The notes: generated by a model from the letters alone, not told the origin. A stretch of 64,000 nt of DNA from Thalassobius sp. Cn5-15 (GCF_022347685.1 NZ_JAKRGF010000001.1:558001-622000), one strand, 5' to 3'. Positions 7,975-17,130 are shown, counted from the stretch's first letter. Numbers and translations: made by a program.

Positions 7975-9392
7975 TTGACCGCCCCTTCTCCGTTGTCGAT
8001 GGTGATAGTCAGCTGCAACGTGTCGCCGCGACCGTTGATAGGCAGATTGTTTAACGCCGAGGGCGATGCAGGAATGATCGCCGTAGACATCGACATGGTG
8101 TCGTCCTGCCCATTGATGATGTTGGCCTCGATCATGATCTGCCTGTCACAACTGAACAGATTGTGGACCATAGAAACTGAAGCCTCTTGCTCCCGTGACA
8201 TTCCCCCAAGCGCCGCAAACGCGGTGATGCTGCTGAGGTAATCCTTTTCTCCGGTCCAGAACTCCCCAATGGTTCCGCCCTTAGTGACGAAATACATCTT
8301 TCCATCGAAAGTAGCCCAGTCCACCGCGCCGATGCCGGTAAAGCGCACCCACACACCGGCCTCTAGGCACTTCACATATTGGTGGATCTCTCCGTCGCTA
8401 CTCTCTTGATTGAGGATCAGCATTTTGCCGTGCGGATCTTGCAGCCCAACCCAAACCCCGTAGTTTCCTAAGTAAGCGCGATCCACATAAAGCGCATCCA
8501 CCGGCTCAGAGAAGTTGCGTACCGCTGATAATTCAGCAGACCGGAACACACTCGACAGACTGATCACGCCTGATTTCGTTTGGATCAGAAGGTCTGAGCC
8601 ATGCTTGAACGCAGCGCGGCGTGACGGGATTACATCCGGCAGCTTAAAGCGGCCGGTAAGGCGCCAGTCGCTTGCATCGCTTGGGTCGATCCCCTCGTAA
8701 GCGATCACCTCGCCCTTGCTGGTCATGATCACCAGCACGTCGTTTGAGCCATGTCCAGCGTCAACCGTCCACGACGCCATACTGACGATGTTGCCTGAAA
8801 TACTGCCCAGCTGCGACAGTGGGAATAGGGTCATATTCCCGCGGATTGCGCCCGTTTCGCCATGCCAGAAATCGGCGCTGTCCTCAGCCCAGAAGAAACA
8901 CCGTTCGTTGTGCGAAAGCACCCCGCTAATGCGCGTTGCCGTGGGGCCGCCTGTCCAGACTTCTTCTTGAAAGGTGGTGCCATTGTAGGAAAACAGCTTG
9001 CCGGCCGTCGCTACGACAAGGTGGTTTGAGATATGGGTATAGGATGCCTTGGCGCTGCCTAGACCATGAACAAAGATCCTCTGCCCAGTCAGTGCGTCGG
9101 TAATTATCCCCTGGCTACTGCACAGCAACTGCGACTTGCCGTTCAACTCGTATGGCATGAGCGTAGAGGCGATGTTTGACGCACACTGCCCGACCTTCTG
9201 CCAGCCTTTACGGATAGTCACCTCGTTATTGCGGCCGATGAACCAGTTATCCAGCAGTGAGGCGGTGCCAGCGGGCAGCGAGTATTCCCAACCGGCCGCG
9301 TCCATTCCGTTGACGGGAAGAATTGCAGGAGTGTCTTGCTGGCGGGGGCGCCCCGCTATCTCTGGGATGATGCGCCTCATGTTTTTATCCAC
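7926..9392 (-). CDS. P22 gp10-like tail/packaged-DNA stabilisation protein
   Basis: 488 residues of mostly beta composition, with no signal peptide or membrane segment. The start is typical of the family: a short N-terminal tail, then a LDNWFIGRNNEVTIRKGW motif (residues about 47-64), followed by repeated strand-turn units (VTATAGKLFSYNGTTF-like, IMTSKGEVIAYEG, VWVGLQDPHGKMLIL) that suggest a propeller. Position supports this: it follows the adaptor and collar genes in a podovirus tail module. In P22, gp10 closes the portal channel below gp4. The assignment rests on fold-like features and order, so the exact equivalence is moderate. Confidence 0.6.
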   Translation of the reverse strand: MDKNMRRIIPEIAGRPRQQDTPAILPVNGMDAAGWEYSLPAGTASLLDNWFIGRNNEVTIRKGWQKVGQCASNIASTLMPYELNGKSQLLCSSQGIITDALTGQRIFVHGLGSAKASYTHISNHLVVATAGKLFSYNGTTFQEEVWTGGPTATRISGVLSHNERCFFWAEDSADFWHGETGAIRGNMTLFPLSQLGSISGNIVSMASWTVDAGHGSNDVLVIMTSKGEVIAYEGIDPSDASDWRLTGRFKLPDVIPSRRAAFKHGSDLLIQTKSGVISLSSVFRSAELSAVRNFSEPVDALYVDRAYLGNYGVWVGLQDPHGKMLILNQESSDGEIHQYVKCLEAGVWVRFTGIGAVDWATFDGKMYFVTKGGTIGEFWTGEKDYLSSITAFAALGGMSREQEASVSMVHNLFSCDRQIMIEANIINGQDDTMSMSTAIIPASPSALNNLPINGRGDTLQLTITIDNGEGAVKWRKCSVRMKQARARL

Positions 9393-10015
9393 CAGTAAAT
9401 GCCCACATACGGGGGTGTTATGTCGATAGGATCGCCGCCGCCAGCATTGCCCACGGTGACGCCAGATTGTGCGTTGTTGATAGTAATGCCGGTCTGCGCG
9501 GGTCCGGTTGTCGCGGGCGCTGGCGCCGATACCGGCTGCCCGACGCCCACTGCCGCCTCTGCAGTCTGCACCACCCCAGTTTCAGTGTGGGTGTGTCCTG
9601 CATCTGTGACCGTGTGTGTGTGCCCTGCGTCATTGACGGGGTGATCGTGCGGGGGCAGCTGCGCAACGGAAAGCGAGACACTGGCCGCGCCGCCGGTGCT
9701 GAGTGCGGCATAGGCGCCGCCAGCCCCCATAGGAACGCGGTTACGGAAGTCAGGCAGGGTATTCCCGCCCAGCAATGCGGACAATTCAGGATTGGCCGCT
9801 GCATCAAATGTGCTGCCATCACACAGCAGCCAACCCGCGTCTGGCGTAGGGTTCACAGTCGGCTTGAGATCCCCGACATTCACGGCTGTGACATAGGGCG
9901 ACACGATGTAGTCAAGGATGGACTGCAAGGCGTTGGCAATGCCAGTTTTGGCGTCATAAGGGCGAGTGCGGCGACGGTTTTCTGTGACAGTGGTGTTGAT
10001 GGTGGGTTGAGGCAT
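9377..10015 (-). CDS. phage tail-collar domain protein with His-rich repeats
   Basis: 212 residues. Residues about 55-105 carry the tail-collar signature: GWLLCDGSTFDAAANPELSA, then LPDFRNRVPMGAG. A His-rich stretch (LPPHDHPVNDAGHTHTVTDAGHTHTETG) follows with two near-identical DAGHTHT units, and the end is YVGIYWWIKT, typical of collar proteins that finish in an Ile-Lys strand. In T4-like fibres the His-x-His pairs bind metal and organise a trimeric fibre tip; the same is inferred here. It ends 16 bases inside the next gene and its ATG overlaps the previous stop. Probably a short tail appendage or fibre tip. Confidence 0.75.
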   Translation of the reverse strand: MPQPTINTTVTENRRRTRPYDAKTGIANALQSILDYIVSPYVTAVNVGDLKPTVNPTPDAGWLLCDGSTFDAAANPELSALLGGNTLPDFRNRVPMGAGGAYAALSTGGAASVSLSVAQLPPHDHPVNDAGHTHTVTDAGHTHTETGVVQTAEAAVGVGQPVSAPAPATTGPAQTGITINNAQSGVTVGNAGGGDPIDITPPYVGIYWWIKT

Positions 10016-10743
10016 TATCCAAGCACCACTGTGTTGCTTTCATAGTAGCCCGCCAGACCGCTACTATCGCGACTACCAAACCGGATAGACGGCGCGGCCG
10101 CCTCCTGCGATTTGCGCTTGGCAAACTCCTCGTCTGCCTCCTGCTTTTCTTCCGCATAGGGTTCGCCAAATTCGCGCAGGATGCGCCATTTCAGTTCCAG
10201 CTTGAGGACGAAATCATCGAACACACTGCGGAAATCGTCACTGGTGCAGAAGCCACGGAAATAGCCGTTGATGTCCACCCACGGAAAGCCGCTGACATAC
10301 TCGAAATCAAACACCATCTGATCGCTTGGCGTGGGATAGATGAAGATCCGGTCTGCGCCGATGCGGAAACGATCCACAAACGGGCTGTAGTTGCCGGATT
10401 TCAGATAGCGCCATTCCTCAGCCGTAGCATTGCCATGCACACGGTCATATTGGTGACTCTGCGTGTAAAAGGTGTTGGAACGAATGCGGTCCATATCGGG
10501 GGGAAACGGAACGCTTTCGTCGCCCGCGGGCACAGTGAATTGCGCGGTGCGCCACTGGCTCTGCCACACGGTTTCACGGTTCAGAAACTGTGCAGCGTCG
10601 TGAATAACGCCTTTCAGACGCCGCGTGGTTTCGTCAGTCGGGGCGGCAATCGCTGCAGTGCCAAAGATGGCGGGCAACGCCGAAACAGATGCAGAGGCCG
10701 ACGCCTCGTTGACGATTTCCAGAATGCTGCGGCTGAAAGGCAT
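10015..10743 (-). CDS. P22 gp4-like head-tail adaptor (tail accessory factor)
   Basis: 242 residues. The N-terminal half is helical, with a segment around RRLKGVIHDAAQFLNRE and a W-Q-S-Q-W pair. The middle has FPPDMDRIRSNTFY, then FRIGADRIFIYPTPSDQMVFDFEYVSGFPW, a strand-rich core common in podovirus adaptor proteins. The C-terminus is a long charged helix (LELKWRILREFGEPYAEEKQEADEEFAKRK) and a short tail. In P22 the equivalent protein docks to the portal ring and carries the tail needle. It sits four bases from the upstream gene and overlaps the collar start by one base. Confidence 0.65.
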   Translation of the reverse strand: MPFSRSILEIVNEASASASVSALPAIFGTAAIAAPTDETTRRLKGVIHDAAQFLNRETVWQSQWRTAQFTVPAGDESVPFPPDMDRIRSNTFYTQSHQYDRVHGNATAEEWRYLKSGNYSPFVDRFRIGADRIFIYPTPSDQMVFDFEYVSGFPWVDINGYFRGFCTSDDFRSVFDDFVLKLELKWRILREFGEPYAEEKQEADEEFAKRKSQEAAAPSIRFGSRDSSGLAGYYESNTVVLG

Positions 10744-10747
10744 AGTG

Positions 10748-11581
10748 TTACTCAGCCTCCAGAATGGCTTTGTTCAGTTCCAGCGGCTCAAGCTCACCAT
10801 CATCGAAGGTGTCCAAACCCTGATTTTGCTGCACGTCAGCTGCGGCCGCCGCGTTGCTGGGGTCCAAGCCGTTGGCTTCCAGCAGCATGCGATCCAGCGA
10901 CGGGTCGGATGCCGGTTCGCTCAAGGGCGCCTGCAGGCCAGATGTCAGGGGGTTGCGGCTACCCGACACGTTGGCGGCGATTTCAGCGACACGGCTCTGG
11001 TTCTCAACCGTGGTCTGCAGCGCCTCGTTGTCGCGCGTCAGTGCGTCGATCTGCGACTGCATTTCGCGCAGCTTTTCAGCCATCTGCATTGCGTCGGCGT
11101 TGCCTTGGCTGATCTGCAGCCAGTCGATTGCCTTCTGGCGCAACTTGCCGCCGCCCATGCCCAAATCCATCAACTGACCATCAGACAGATTTGCCAGCTG
11201 TTCGACGGTCAGGATATTCATCAGCTTGAGGGTTTCGGCGGTCGCGCGGTCGATGCTGGGCCATTCGGTCAACGCCGTGCCATCAGGAACCTGTGCGTTC
11301 TGCGTCTTGAACGCGCGGTATTGCGGCGCATATGCTTTCTGATCTTCCGGCAACACCTTGCGGCGAATGCTTTGGTTGTTGCTGCCAGCGAACAATAGCA
11401 GAACCATTTCCACGTTCTTGTGGATGATGCGGCCCTGTCGGCGGCTGGCGTTGCCGTCAATTTCGGTGCCCATGTAAAACTGCGGGATCACGCCAACCGC
11501 TTGGGTCGGTACGCCTGCGTTGCTGCCCAAGAAGGCAGTGCCAGCTTCGGGTGCCTCAAAGTTTTGGCGAAGGGTGTTCAT
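10748..11581 (-). CDS. phage protein with helix-hairpin-helix-like segment and coiled coil
   Basis: 277 residues. The N-terminal 100 residues look globular (FYMGTEIDG, MVLLLFAGSNNQ, YRAFK). Residues about 115-150 contain LKLMNILTVEQLANLSDGQLMDLGMGGGKLRQKA, which resembles a helix-hairpin-helix motif. A coiled coil follows (MAEKLREMQSQIDALTRDNEALQTTVENQ), then an acidic tail. It begins just after a rho-independent terminator, so it may be expressed at lower level than the capsid genes upstream. Its place between decoration protein and adaptor suggests a head or connector role. No family name is claimed. Confidence 0.65.
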   Translation of the reverse strand: MNTLRQNFEAPEAGTAFLGSNAGVPTQAVGVIPQFYMGTEIDGNASRRQGRIIHKNVEMVLLLFAGSNNQSIRRKVLPEDQKAYAPQYRAFKTQNAQVPDGTALTEWPSIDRATAETLKLMNILTVEQLANLSDGQLMDLGMGGGKLRQKAIDWLQISQGNADAMQMAEKLREMQSQIDALTRDNEALQTTVENQSRVAEIAANVSGSRNPLTSGLQAPLSEPASDPSLDRMLLEANGLDPSNAAAAADVQQNQGLDTFDDGELEPLELNKAILEAE

Positions 11582-11595
11582 GTCATGCTCTCCAA

Positions 11596-11628
11596 TAAAA
11601 GCCCCACCGGCGCGAACCGGAGGGGCTG
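11596..11628 (-). terminator. rho-independent terminator after the capsid block
   Basis: On the minus strand a stem AGCCCC(T)CCGG / CCGG(T)GGGGCT with a TTCGCG loop is followed by TTTT. It lies in the 73-base gap between the decoration-like gene and the next phage gene, so it probably lowers transcription after the abundant capsid products. Confidence 0.7.
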
Positions 11629-11654
11629 GTTGATTTCTTGCGATGTGTCGGGGG

Positions 11655-12215
11655 TTAGCCCTTCACATACACCTCACCGAAGCCAATGCCGTAGGACGGC
11701 AGGTTGTCGGGAACCGAAACGGTGTCGGGCACGGTTGCGGTGTCCGACATTGCCACGGCGCCCAGATCCACGGCGCCAGCGGCCATGCCCAGACCCAGAT
11801 TGCCGGGGGCGTTTTTCAATTCCGTACCGTTGGTGACGCCTGCATCCAGACGCGCGATGGTACGGCCTTCGATGATAATCCAGCCATACAGATCCTTGGT
11901 CAGATTGTTGCGCTGGGGATCAACCGAAGCGGTGCAGACGCCGATACGGACGCCGGCATTTGCCCCATCCAGACGGGTAGTGGTGAAGTCGTCACCGTTC
12001 AGCGCCAGAAAGTCGCCATACTTTGCGTCAGTCGGCAGTTTCACCAGCATGGCGCGGGCGGAACTGTTGCGGAAGGTGCAGTCGATGATCTGACCCGCGG
12101 AGGCCAGATAGCGTTCGTTGATGAAGTCATCCGCATCATGGACGCGGTTCATTGCCGGCAGGCCAGCAACCGTTTCGACGGGATGAAACTTCTCAGTGAT
12201 CGGGGTGGCAGTCAT
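11655..12215 (-). CDS. capsid decoration-like phage protein
   Basis: 186 residues, beta-rich, directly downstream of the major capsid gene. It has strands around GQIIDCTFRNSS, AMLVKLPTDAKYGDFLALNG, GVRIGVCTAS and GWIIIEGRTIARLDAGV; the last pattern (surface Gly turn, then a loop able to bind a neighbour) is usual in head decoration or cement proteins. The C-terminal 50 residues are Gly/Ala/Val-rich. No sequence-level family is recognised, so position carries much of the call. A strong terminator follows it. Confidence 0.55.
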   Translation of the reverse strand: MTATPITEKFHPVETVAGLPAMNRVHDADDFINERYLASAGQIIDCTFRNSSARAMLVKLPTDAKYGDFLALNGDDFTTTRLDGANAGVRIGVCTASVDPQRNNLTKDLYGWIIIEGRTIARLDAGVTNGTELKNAPGNLGLGMAAGAVDLGAVAMSDTATVPDTVSVPDNLPSYGIGFGEVYVKG

Positions 12216-12249
12216 GATACTGTCCTCTGATTTGAGATTACGATGAGGC

Positions 12250-12263
12250 GGGGCCGAAGCCCC
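12250..12263 (-). other. short GC hairpin after the capsid gene
   Basis: A perfect 5-base GGGGC/GCCCC stem with a TTCG loop on the minus strand, 6 bases beyond the major-capsid stop. There is no T-run, so it is more likely an mRNA-stabilising 3' hairpin than a terminator. Confidence 0.35.
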
Positions 12264-12269
12264 TACCCC

Positions 12270-13238
12270 TTAGCTGACGATCCGGCCCTGCAAGATCCGG
12301 TTGCTGATGCACATGTTCCCCGCCCAGGTGATCAGCTGAGTTTCAGCGTCCTGATTGATGGAACCGCGCTTATCCAGCGGGGTGAAGTCCCGATCTTTGT
12401 GGGTGCAGAAGTAGATGTAGTCGGTGTTCAGGAAGTACATGCCCGGAGGCGCGTATCCCCAGAGGCCGCCGTCGAACATCACATCCGCACCCATGAATTT
12501 CAGGCTTTCAAAACCTGCTTGGGCGGTGCCATTTGCAGAGGTGATCCGCTGGATCTGCTGCAGGCTTTCCCAATAATAGGAGTAGTAGGTGTTGTCGCAG
12601 ACGATCAGGTCGGTGCGATCCGAACCACGGGTGGTGTTCAGATACATCGAGTTCATTGCGGACTGGATGCGGTTCTGACCGGGGGTCACACCGTTTGCCG
12701 CAAACGAATACACACCGTTACGCCAGAAGTCCCACACGTTCGCGTCGATGCCGCCTACGTTGTTGAGCGGGTTGTCGGGCACCAGCAGCTGCAAGCCGCC
12801 GATCTGCTTGCCACCATCGGCCGTGCCATCCGAATAAATATCGGACGCAATGGCGTTTGTCATGGACTTGATCGCATTGTCGATCCGGCGGCCCCACTGG
12901 TTGTAGCGCGCGCTGTCCCCACTGTTGATCAGTCCTTCCAGACCGGACATGGTGACGGCAACAGCCATCTGACGCCACGGGAAGGTCACGGCGGTGAACA
13001 CTTCGGACGGGCTGATGTCCAGTTGTTGATAGCCAGAGTACCGCTTTACGGTCTGGTTTTCGGCGTATTCGATGTCAAGCTGGATCTCACGGCCACCGTC
13101 TTCCTTCATCATGTTGCCCTTGGATTTCAGGCGACGAAGCAGCGCAGCGTGACTGGTCACGTTGTCGTAGATCTTTTTTTTCAGCTTGTTCAGGGTCATT
13201 ACGGTAGCTTCACCGTAGTTGACGTTTGGCGCAGACAT
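12270..13238 (-). CDS. phage major capsid protein
   Basis: 322 residues without signal peptide. It is preceded by the scaffold gene and followed by a decoration-like gene, the standard order. Features expected of an HK97-fold capsid protein are visible: an N-terminal helical part (LNKLKKKIYDNV), an extended strand region (GGREIQLDIEYAEN), a central long helix (WGRRIDNAIKSMTNAIASDIYSDG), a Gly/Pro-rich A-domain-like part (VCDNTYYSYYWESLQQI ... SLKFMGADVMFDGGLWGYAPPGMYFLNTDYIYF) and a closing strand. Tyr/Trp-rich loops near residues 215-275 are typical. The specific subfamily is not claimed. Confidence 0.8.
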   Translation of the reverse strand: MSAPNVNYGEATVMTLNKLKKKIYDNVTSHAALLRRLKSKGNMMKEDGGREIQLDIEYAENQTVKRYSGYQQLDISPSEVFTAVTFPWRQMAVAVTMSGLEGLINSGDSARYNQWGRRIDNAIKSMTNAIASDIYSDGTADGGKQIGGLQLLVPDNPLNNVGGIDANVWDFWRNGVYSFAANGVTPGQNRIQSAMNSMYLNTTRGSDRTDLIVCDNTYYSYYWESLQQIQRITSANGTAQAGFESLKFMGADVMFDGGLWGYAPPGMYFLNTDYIYFCTHKDRDFTPLDKRGSINQDAETQLITWAGNMCISNRILQGRIVS

Positions 13239-13262
13239 GGCCGTTCTCCTAAACGAGAGTTA

Positions 13263-14411
13263 TCAGCGACCGCCTTGCGCGAAATGCTCAAAGATTTCGG
13301 CAGAGGACATGTCGTCAAAATTTGGTGCTGTCGGGGCTGCCGGCTCAGATGAGGCAACGGAGGATGCCGTCTGTGCGCGCGCTGCTGCTTTGCGGGCTGC
13401 CTCAAACTCATCGCCCTGCGCTGCAGGGAGGGACGGCGGGGCTTCCGCGATAAGGCTCCGGCCGAGGCAGGCTTTCCGATACAATTCAGAAAGGTCATCG
13501 CCCGGATAAACATTCGCAAGTGCTGCCATGTCCTGACGGACCATGTTGAAATGCGGATGTTTCAGAACGCCATTTTCCATAGCATTCTGAAATTCTTGTA
13601 CCTGCGCAAGGGCTGGATTGTCAACTTGATTAGCCGTATTGGCGAATGACATTTGCTGTTGCGGCTGTTGTGGCGCCGGCTGAGGGGTCGCTTGGGGCTG
13701 CTGTGCGGGTGCTGGCGCCTGAGGTGCCGCGGGCGCGTCAACGCCCCAGAAATCATCTGGTTCGTCGCTCTTGGTCTTGCCGCCCAGCCGCTCAATCAGC
13801 TTGGTCTTGTCAATATTCAAGTTGTCCAAGATAAAATCGACATAGCCATCAGGGTTATTTGACGCCATTTGATCCAGATCGGTCAGGCGCTTGATGTAGG
13901 TGAACGGCGTTGCTCCCATCTGGCGCAGCTGATCCATGTGCGGTTTAAACATGTCCTGCAACGGTTGATAATCGCGGCGCAGATCCGCAATATCCATCGT
14001 CTTTTTCTGAAAACCGCGCTCCATATCGGCTTCACGCCGCTTGATGAAATCCACCACTGGCGCCTGCGCCTCAGCGGGCAGCTTTGCCAGCGCCTCGCGC
14101 TCCTCGTTATTGAGCGATTTCAGCCCTGCCAGAAGATCATTCTCAGTATTGGCCGGCGTATCTTCGGGTTGCTGCCCCTTATCGGGGTCTGCGGCGGGCG
14201 CTTCCTCGGTCTGAGCCGGCGTTTCGGGCGCTTCCTGCGCTGGAACCTCTGCGTCGGGCGCAGGGGTTTCTGCTGGCACCGGATCTGCCGCTTTGGCGGG
14301 GGCTGGCTCATTGCCAGCGGCCAGTTCAGCCGCGCTTTCTTCCATCAACTTGGTGGCTTCTTCTGCCATCGACATCTGCGGCTCGTTGTTGCTCTCTGCT
14401 TGGGTGTCCAT
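13263..14411 (-). CDS. phage scaffold protein
   Basis: 382 residues from ATG 14411. The first 115 residues are a disordered Ala/Pro/Glu tract. A helical middle follows (LAGLKSLNNEEREALAKLP ... FIKRREADMERGFQKKTMDIADLRRDYQPLQDMF), then a Pro/Gln-rich linker and a short charged C-terminal helix. Very acidic, Ala/Pro-rich proteins of this size directly upstream of the capsid gene are scaffolds that assemble the procapsid and then leave. The longer frame opening at 14459 runs through a terminator hairpin. The start at 14411 instead has GGAG 9 bases upstream and excludes it. Confidence 0.75.
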   Translation of the reverse strand: MDTQAESNNEPQMSMAEEATKLMEESAAELAAGNEPAPAKAADPVPAETPAPDAEVPAQEAPETPAQTEEAPAADPDKGQQPEDTPANTENDLLAGLKSLNNEEREALAKLPAEAQAPVVDFIKRREADMERGFQKKTMDIADLRRDYQPLQDMFKPHMDQLRQMGATPFTYIKRLTDLDQMASNNPDGYVDFILDNLNIDKTKLIERLGGKTKSDEPDDFWGVDAPAAPQAPAPAQQPQATPQPAPQQPQQQMSFANTANQVDNPALAQVQEFQNAMENGVLKHPHFNMVRQDMAALANVYPGDDLSELYRKACLGRSLIAEAPPSLPAAQGDEFEAARKAAARAQTASSVASSEPAAPTAPNFDDMSSAEIFEHFAQGGR

Positions 14412-14426
14412 TGTTTCGCTCTCCAT

Positions 14427-14450
14427 AAAAAAAGCGCCCCAAAAGGGCGC
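14427..14450 (-). terminator. rho-independent terminator upstream of the scaffold gene
   Basis: On the minus strand the stem GCGCCC / GGGCGC with a TTTTG loop is followed by seven T. It lies 16 bases ahead of the scaffold start, so the capsid block either needs read-through or antitermination, or has its own promoter. Confidence 0.75.
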
Positions 14451-14478
14451 GTCATTCATTCAAAAAGGCGCGAACGCC

Positions 14479-14811
14479 TTATCGGTTCAATTCTGCCACT
14501 GACTGCTCAAAGGCGTTCTTTACGTCTTCGGTCGTCACAACCGGCTTGTCCTCGATCACCGGCTGTTCAGGCTTGGCATCCACGATCTCCAGACCATCGC
14601 GTTTCAGGTGCTGGTAGTAGGCGGATTTGCTGTCATAAGTCTGGCCGTCGCCTTGGGAGACAATCGGGTCCATTTGGTCGCGGACCAGACGCGGGGCGCC
14701 AATTGAACGCGACCGCTTGTCATAGCTGCCACGGGCTTTGCGCGCAGGCGGCGCAGGCACCGGATTGGCGAAGATGCGGCCGAACTTATCTGGATCACAC
14801 AAGCGGCTCAT
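14479..14811 (-). CDS. small phage protein between portal and scaffold (110 aa)
   Basis: 110 residues. The N-terminus has CDPDKFGRIFANPVP, then basic residues; the middle has IVSQGDGQTYDSKSAYYQHLKRDGLEIVD; the end is an acidic helix. This layout is seen in small proteins beside portal genes of many alphaproteobacterial podophages, where they lack a known function. It overlaps the preceding gene by four bases and is followed by a terminator. The YDSKSAYYQHLK part might bind portal or capsid; that is a guess. Confidence 0.65.
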   Translation of the reverse strand: MSRLCDPDKFGRIFANPVPAPPARKARGSYDKRSRSIGAPRLVRDQMDPIVSQGDGQTYDSKSAYYQHLKRDGLEIVDAKPEQPVIEDKPVVTTEDVKNAFEQSVAELNR

Positions 14812-15056
14812 TGCGGCACCACCATTGCGTTCAGTTGGTTGTCGTGCACGCCGGTGTTGGGGGTTAAGCGATACTCGAAACCCTCCAGCTCAAAACCGTG
14901 CGCTGATTTCGCCACGGCGCTCTCGTGCATGATCAGAACTTGACGCCCATCGGGCAGAAAACCACGGTCACGGCCACGCGCCTGCAGGTTGTTGTTCTGC
15001 TCCAAGTCACGGCGGGCGCCGTCAATATCAGCTGTTACCACCAGATACAGGGGCAT
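14808..15056 (-). CDS. small phage protein, portal-adjacent (82 aa)
   Basis: 82 residues from ATG 15056, which has AGGAGAG about 6 bases upstream; the longer frame to 15131 has no ribosome site and lies inside the portal gene. The protein starts PLYLVVTADIDGARRDLEQ and has a likely beta-alpha-beta arrangement, including GFLPDGRQVLIMHES. It overlaps the portal end by 29 bases and the next gene by four, so the three are probably translated together. No family is recognised. Confidence 0.65.
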   Translation of the reverse strand: MPLYLVVTADIDGARRDLEQNNNLQARGRDRGFLPDGRQVLIMHESAVAKSAHGFELEGFEYRLTPNTGVHDNQLNAMVVPQ

Positions 15057-17130
15057 TGCTTCTCTCCTTTTGCTGTTGAGCCTGTGTTGCCATCTGCTCA
15101 CGTTGGATGTTGATGTCTGCGGCCTTCTCATGGGCGCGCAGCCCTCGCTCCTTGCCGCCCTCCACGGCGCGGATCTGCTCAGCGGCCACCTGCGCAGCGC
15201 GTTCTTTGTCGCCCTCTGCTGCTTGGAATTGGTGGTCGCGCGCTTGCTTCAATAGGTCGATCTGACCTTTCAGCTGCTCCAACTGCATCTTCATTTCTGC
15301 ATCGCTTGGGCCTTGATCCGGCTGCTGCGGTGGCTGCATGTCCTCCAGAACCTGTTCCAGATCCCGCGCTTGGCTAAAGCCGCGGACTGAGAACATGATG
15401 ATCTCCTTCGCCATATCGAAGGTCATAGCCCCACCGGCGACCACCGCGTTCATGGCCTGCATCAGCTGGACAAAGGCCGTCAGGAACTCAATGCGCTGCT
15501 GCTTATCGGCCTGACGGTCCACCTCAATGGTGTCTTCTGTCTCAATACGGATCGCGAAGGATCGGCGGTAATCGTCGCGCAACAGCTGCACCACGTCCTC
15601 CCACGTCGGGTCATTCGACATGCGCTGTGCGGCAGCCTGATCCCCAGCCAAAGCCAGACGGGTGATTTCCGCCTGCTTCCGCATCTGATTTTCGGCCATT
15701 TCCACACCGGAGATAGCGGCTAAAATATGCGCCTCGAAATGCTCTGCGACCAACTCGCCCATGATCCCGCAAGCCTCTGCGATCATCTGGGCGATGAGGC
15801 GCTTGCGTTCATCCAGACGCAGGGTGGCAAACTGGCCCTTGATCCGCTGTGCCGTCGCGGTTTCTGCTGCGTCAGACGCGCCGCGCACCACATCCGAAAT
15901 ACCGGACACCTCATACAGATCCTGCTTTGCGACATCACGGCTCTGCTGCAGCTGGTGCAGCGTTTCCACCATTTCACGGATCGGCGCCCATTCGATGTGG
16001 TTGCGCAGGCCGCGCCCCTCCATCATCGACATCCAGTTGTCGATGGGCACCAGTGTGCCGTCCTCTTGGGTCAGGATTTTCGATAGCTTTTCGTGGTGTT
16101 GACCTGCAAAAGCACCAACTGCGCGGATCTTGTCCGAAAGCGAATAGATCCGGTTTGTCAGTCGGTTCACCTCGGCCGCCTGATCCTCATACAGCGTGTA
16201 TTCGGGCACCGGCGTTGCGTCTGTGGATGTCTCGATCACTTGGATTGGCTTGGGGCACGGAAAGAAATTCTCCAACCCGTATGGGTCGTCTTTCTCGTCC
16301 AGTGGCCCCATAGTGTAGCCGTCAGTGATCCAGATCACCTTGCGCTCTTCGCGATCCCAGATTTCCCAAACATCCACTTCTTGAAACATCTGGGCGGCTG
16401 GGTTGTTCTCATTTTCTGTCTGCGACAGGCGGCTTTGGTTCAAGGAAACCACCTCGCCCTTCTTGCCAAACCGTGCCACCAGCTTTTTGCGGTTCATCCG
16501 CGACCGGAACGCAACCCAGCGCTTCTTGCGCCAAACGCCCTCTGGACTGCAGAGAAAATCGTTCCACGCGACATGCTCAAGGCGCACGGTCTGGCTCTTG
16601 ATGCTGGGCGGCACCGGCTGGGGCGGCTCCTGCCCGCTTAGAATGGCGCTGTAGATCTCCTGTTCGGTAGGCTGGCGCCCCTCATCAACCTTCGCCCGAT
16701 AGATCACCTTGAGGACGCCCCGACCAGTGATCAAATAGTCGTCGCGGCATGCCTTCACATGACCCTCTGCGTCGTGTTTGTCGGCCATGAATGCAATGCC
16801 GCGCTCCAGTACAGTCGAAGCCATGAGCGATACGGCGTCACGCTGTTTCCAGCGGCGCTCCACGGCTGGGTTCGGCATCTTCTGGAACAACGCCGGCTGC
16901 AGCGTGGACACATTCGACCAGAACAGGTTCATTTGGTTGCGGCCGCGCTGCTTCTTCTCACCACGGTAACGCTTCACCAGATCAGCGGACTGATTGAACC
17001 ATTGCGAATGCGCGCGCTTCGCCAGTTCAATCTCTGTTATCCAGTATTTGTGCGTGCTGGCGGCGTCGGTGCCATAGGCATCCTCACGGGTATCAATGCC
17101 GGTTTCGCCCGTCGTGACGGCTACGTTCAT
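15028..17130 (-). CDS. phage portal protein (P22-type)
   Basis: 700 residues, close to the 725 of P22 portal. It lies immediately downstream of the large terminase with an ATGA overlap. The N-terminal part (residues about 25-75: KYWITEIELAKRAHSQWF ... RYRGEKKQRGRNQMNLFWSN) is typical of P22-like portals and is followed by the wing/stem core. Residues about 555-690 form a long Gln/Glu/Ala/Arg-rich coiled coil, matching the barrel extension of P22 portals. The portal is the dodecameric ring through which DNA enters and leaves the head. Confidence 0.85.
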   Translation of the reverse strand: MNVAVTTGETGIDTREDAYGTDAASTHKYWITEIELAKRAHSQWFNQSADLVKRYRGEKKQRGRNQMNLFWSNVSTLQPALFQKMPNPAVERRWKQRDAVSLMASTVLERGIAFMADKHDAEGHVKACRDDYLITGRGVLKVIYRAKVDEGRQPTEQEIYSAILSGQEPPQPVPPSIKSQTVRLEHVAWNDFLCSPEGVWRKKRWVAFRSRMNRKKLVARFGKKGEVVSLNQSRLSQTENENNPAAQMFQEVDVWEIWDREERKVIWITDGYTMGPLDEKDDPYGLENFFPCPKPIQVIETSTDATPVPEYTLYEDQAAEVNRLTNRIYSLSDKIRAVGAFAGQHHEKLSKILTQEDGTLVPIDNWMSMMEGRGLRNHIEWAPIREMVETLHQLQQSRDVAKQDLYEVSGISDVVRGASDAAETATAQRIKGQFATLRLDERKRLIAQMIAEACGIMGELVAEHFEAHILAAISGVEMAENQMRKQAEITRLALAGDQAAAQRMSNDPTWEDVVQLLRDDYRRSFAIRIETEDTIEVDRQADKQQRIEFLTAFVQLMQAMNAVVAGGAMTFDMAKEIIMFSVRGFSQARDLEQVLEDMQPPQQPDQGPSDAEMKMQLEQLKGQIDLLKQARDHQFQAAEGDKERAAQVAAEQIRAVEGGKERGLRAHEKAADINIQREQMATQAQQQKERSNAPVSGGNS

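Noticed and set aside
12243-13352. 369-residue plus-strand frame across the major capsid gene
   Set aside because: Antisense mirror of a highly biased gene; product has no sensible fold and no start signals.
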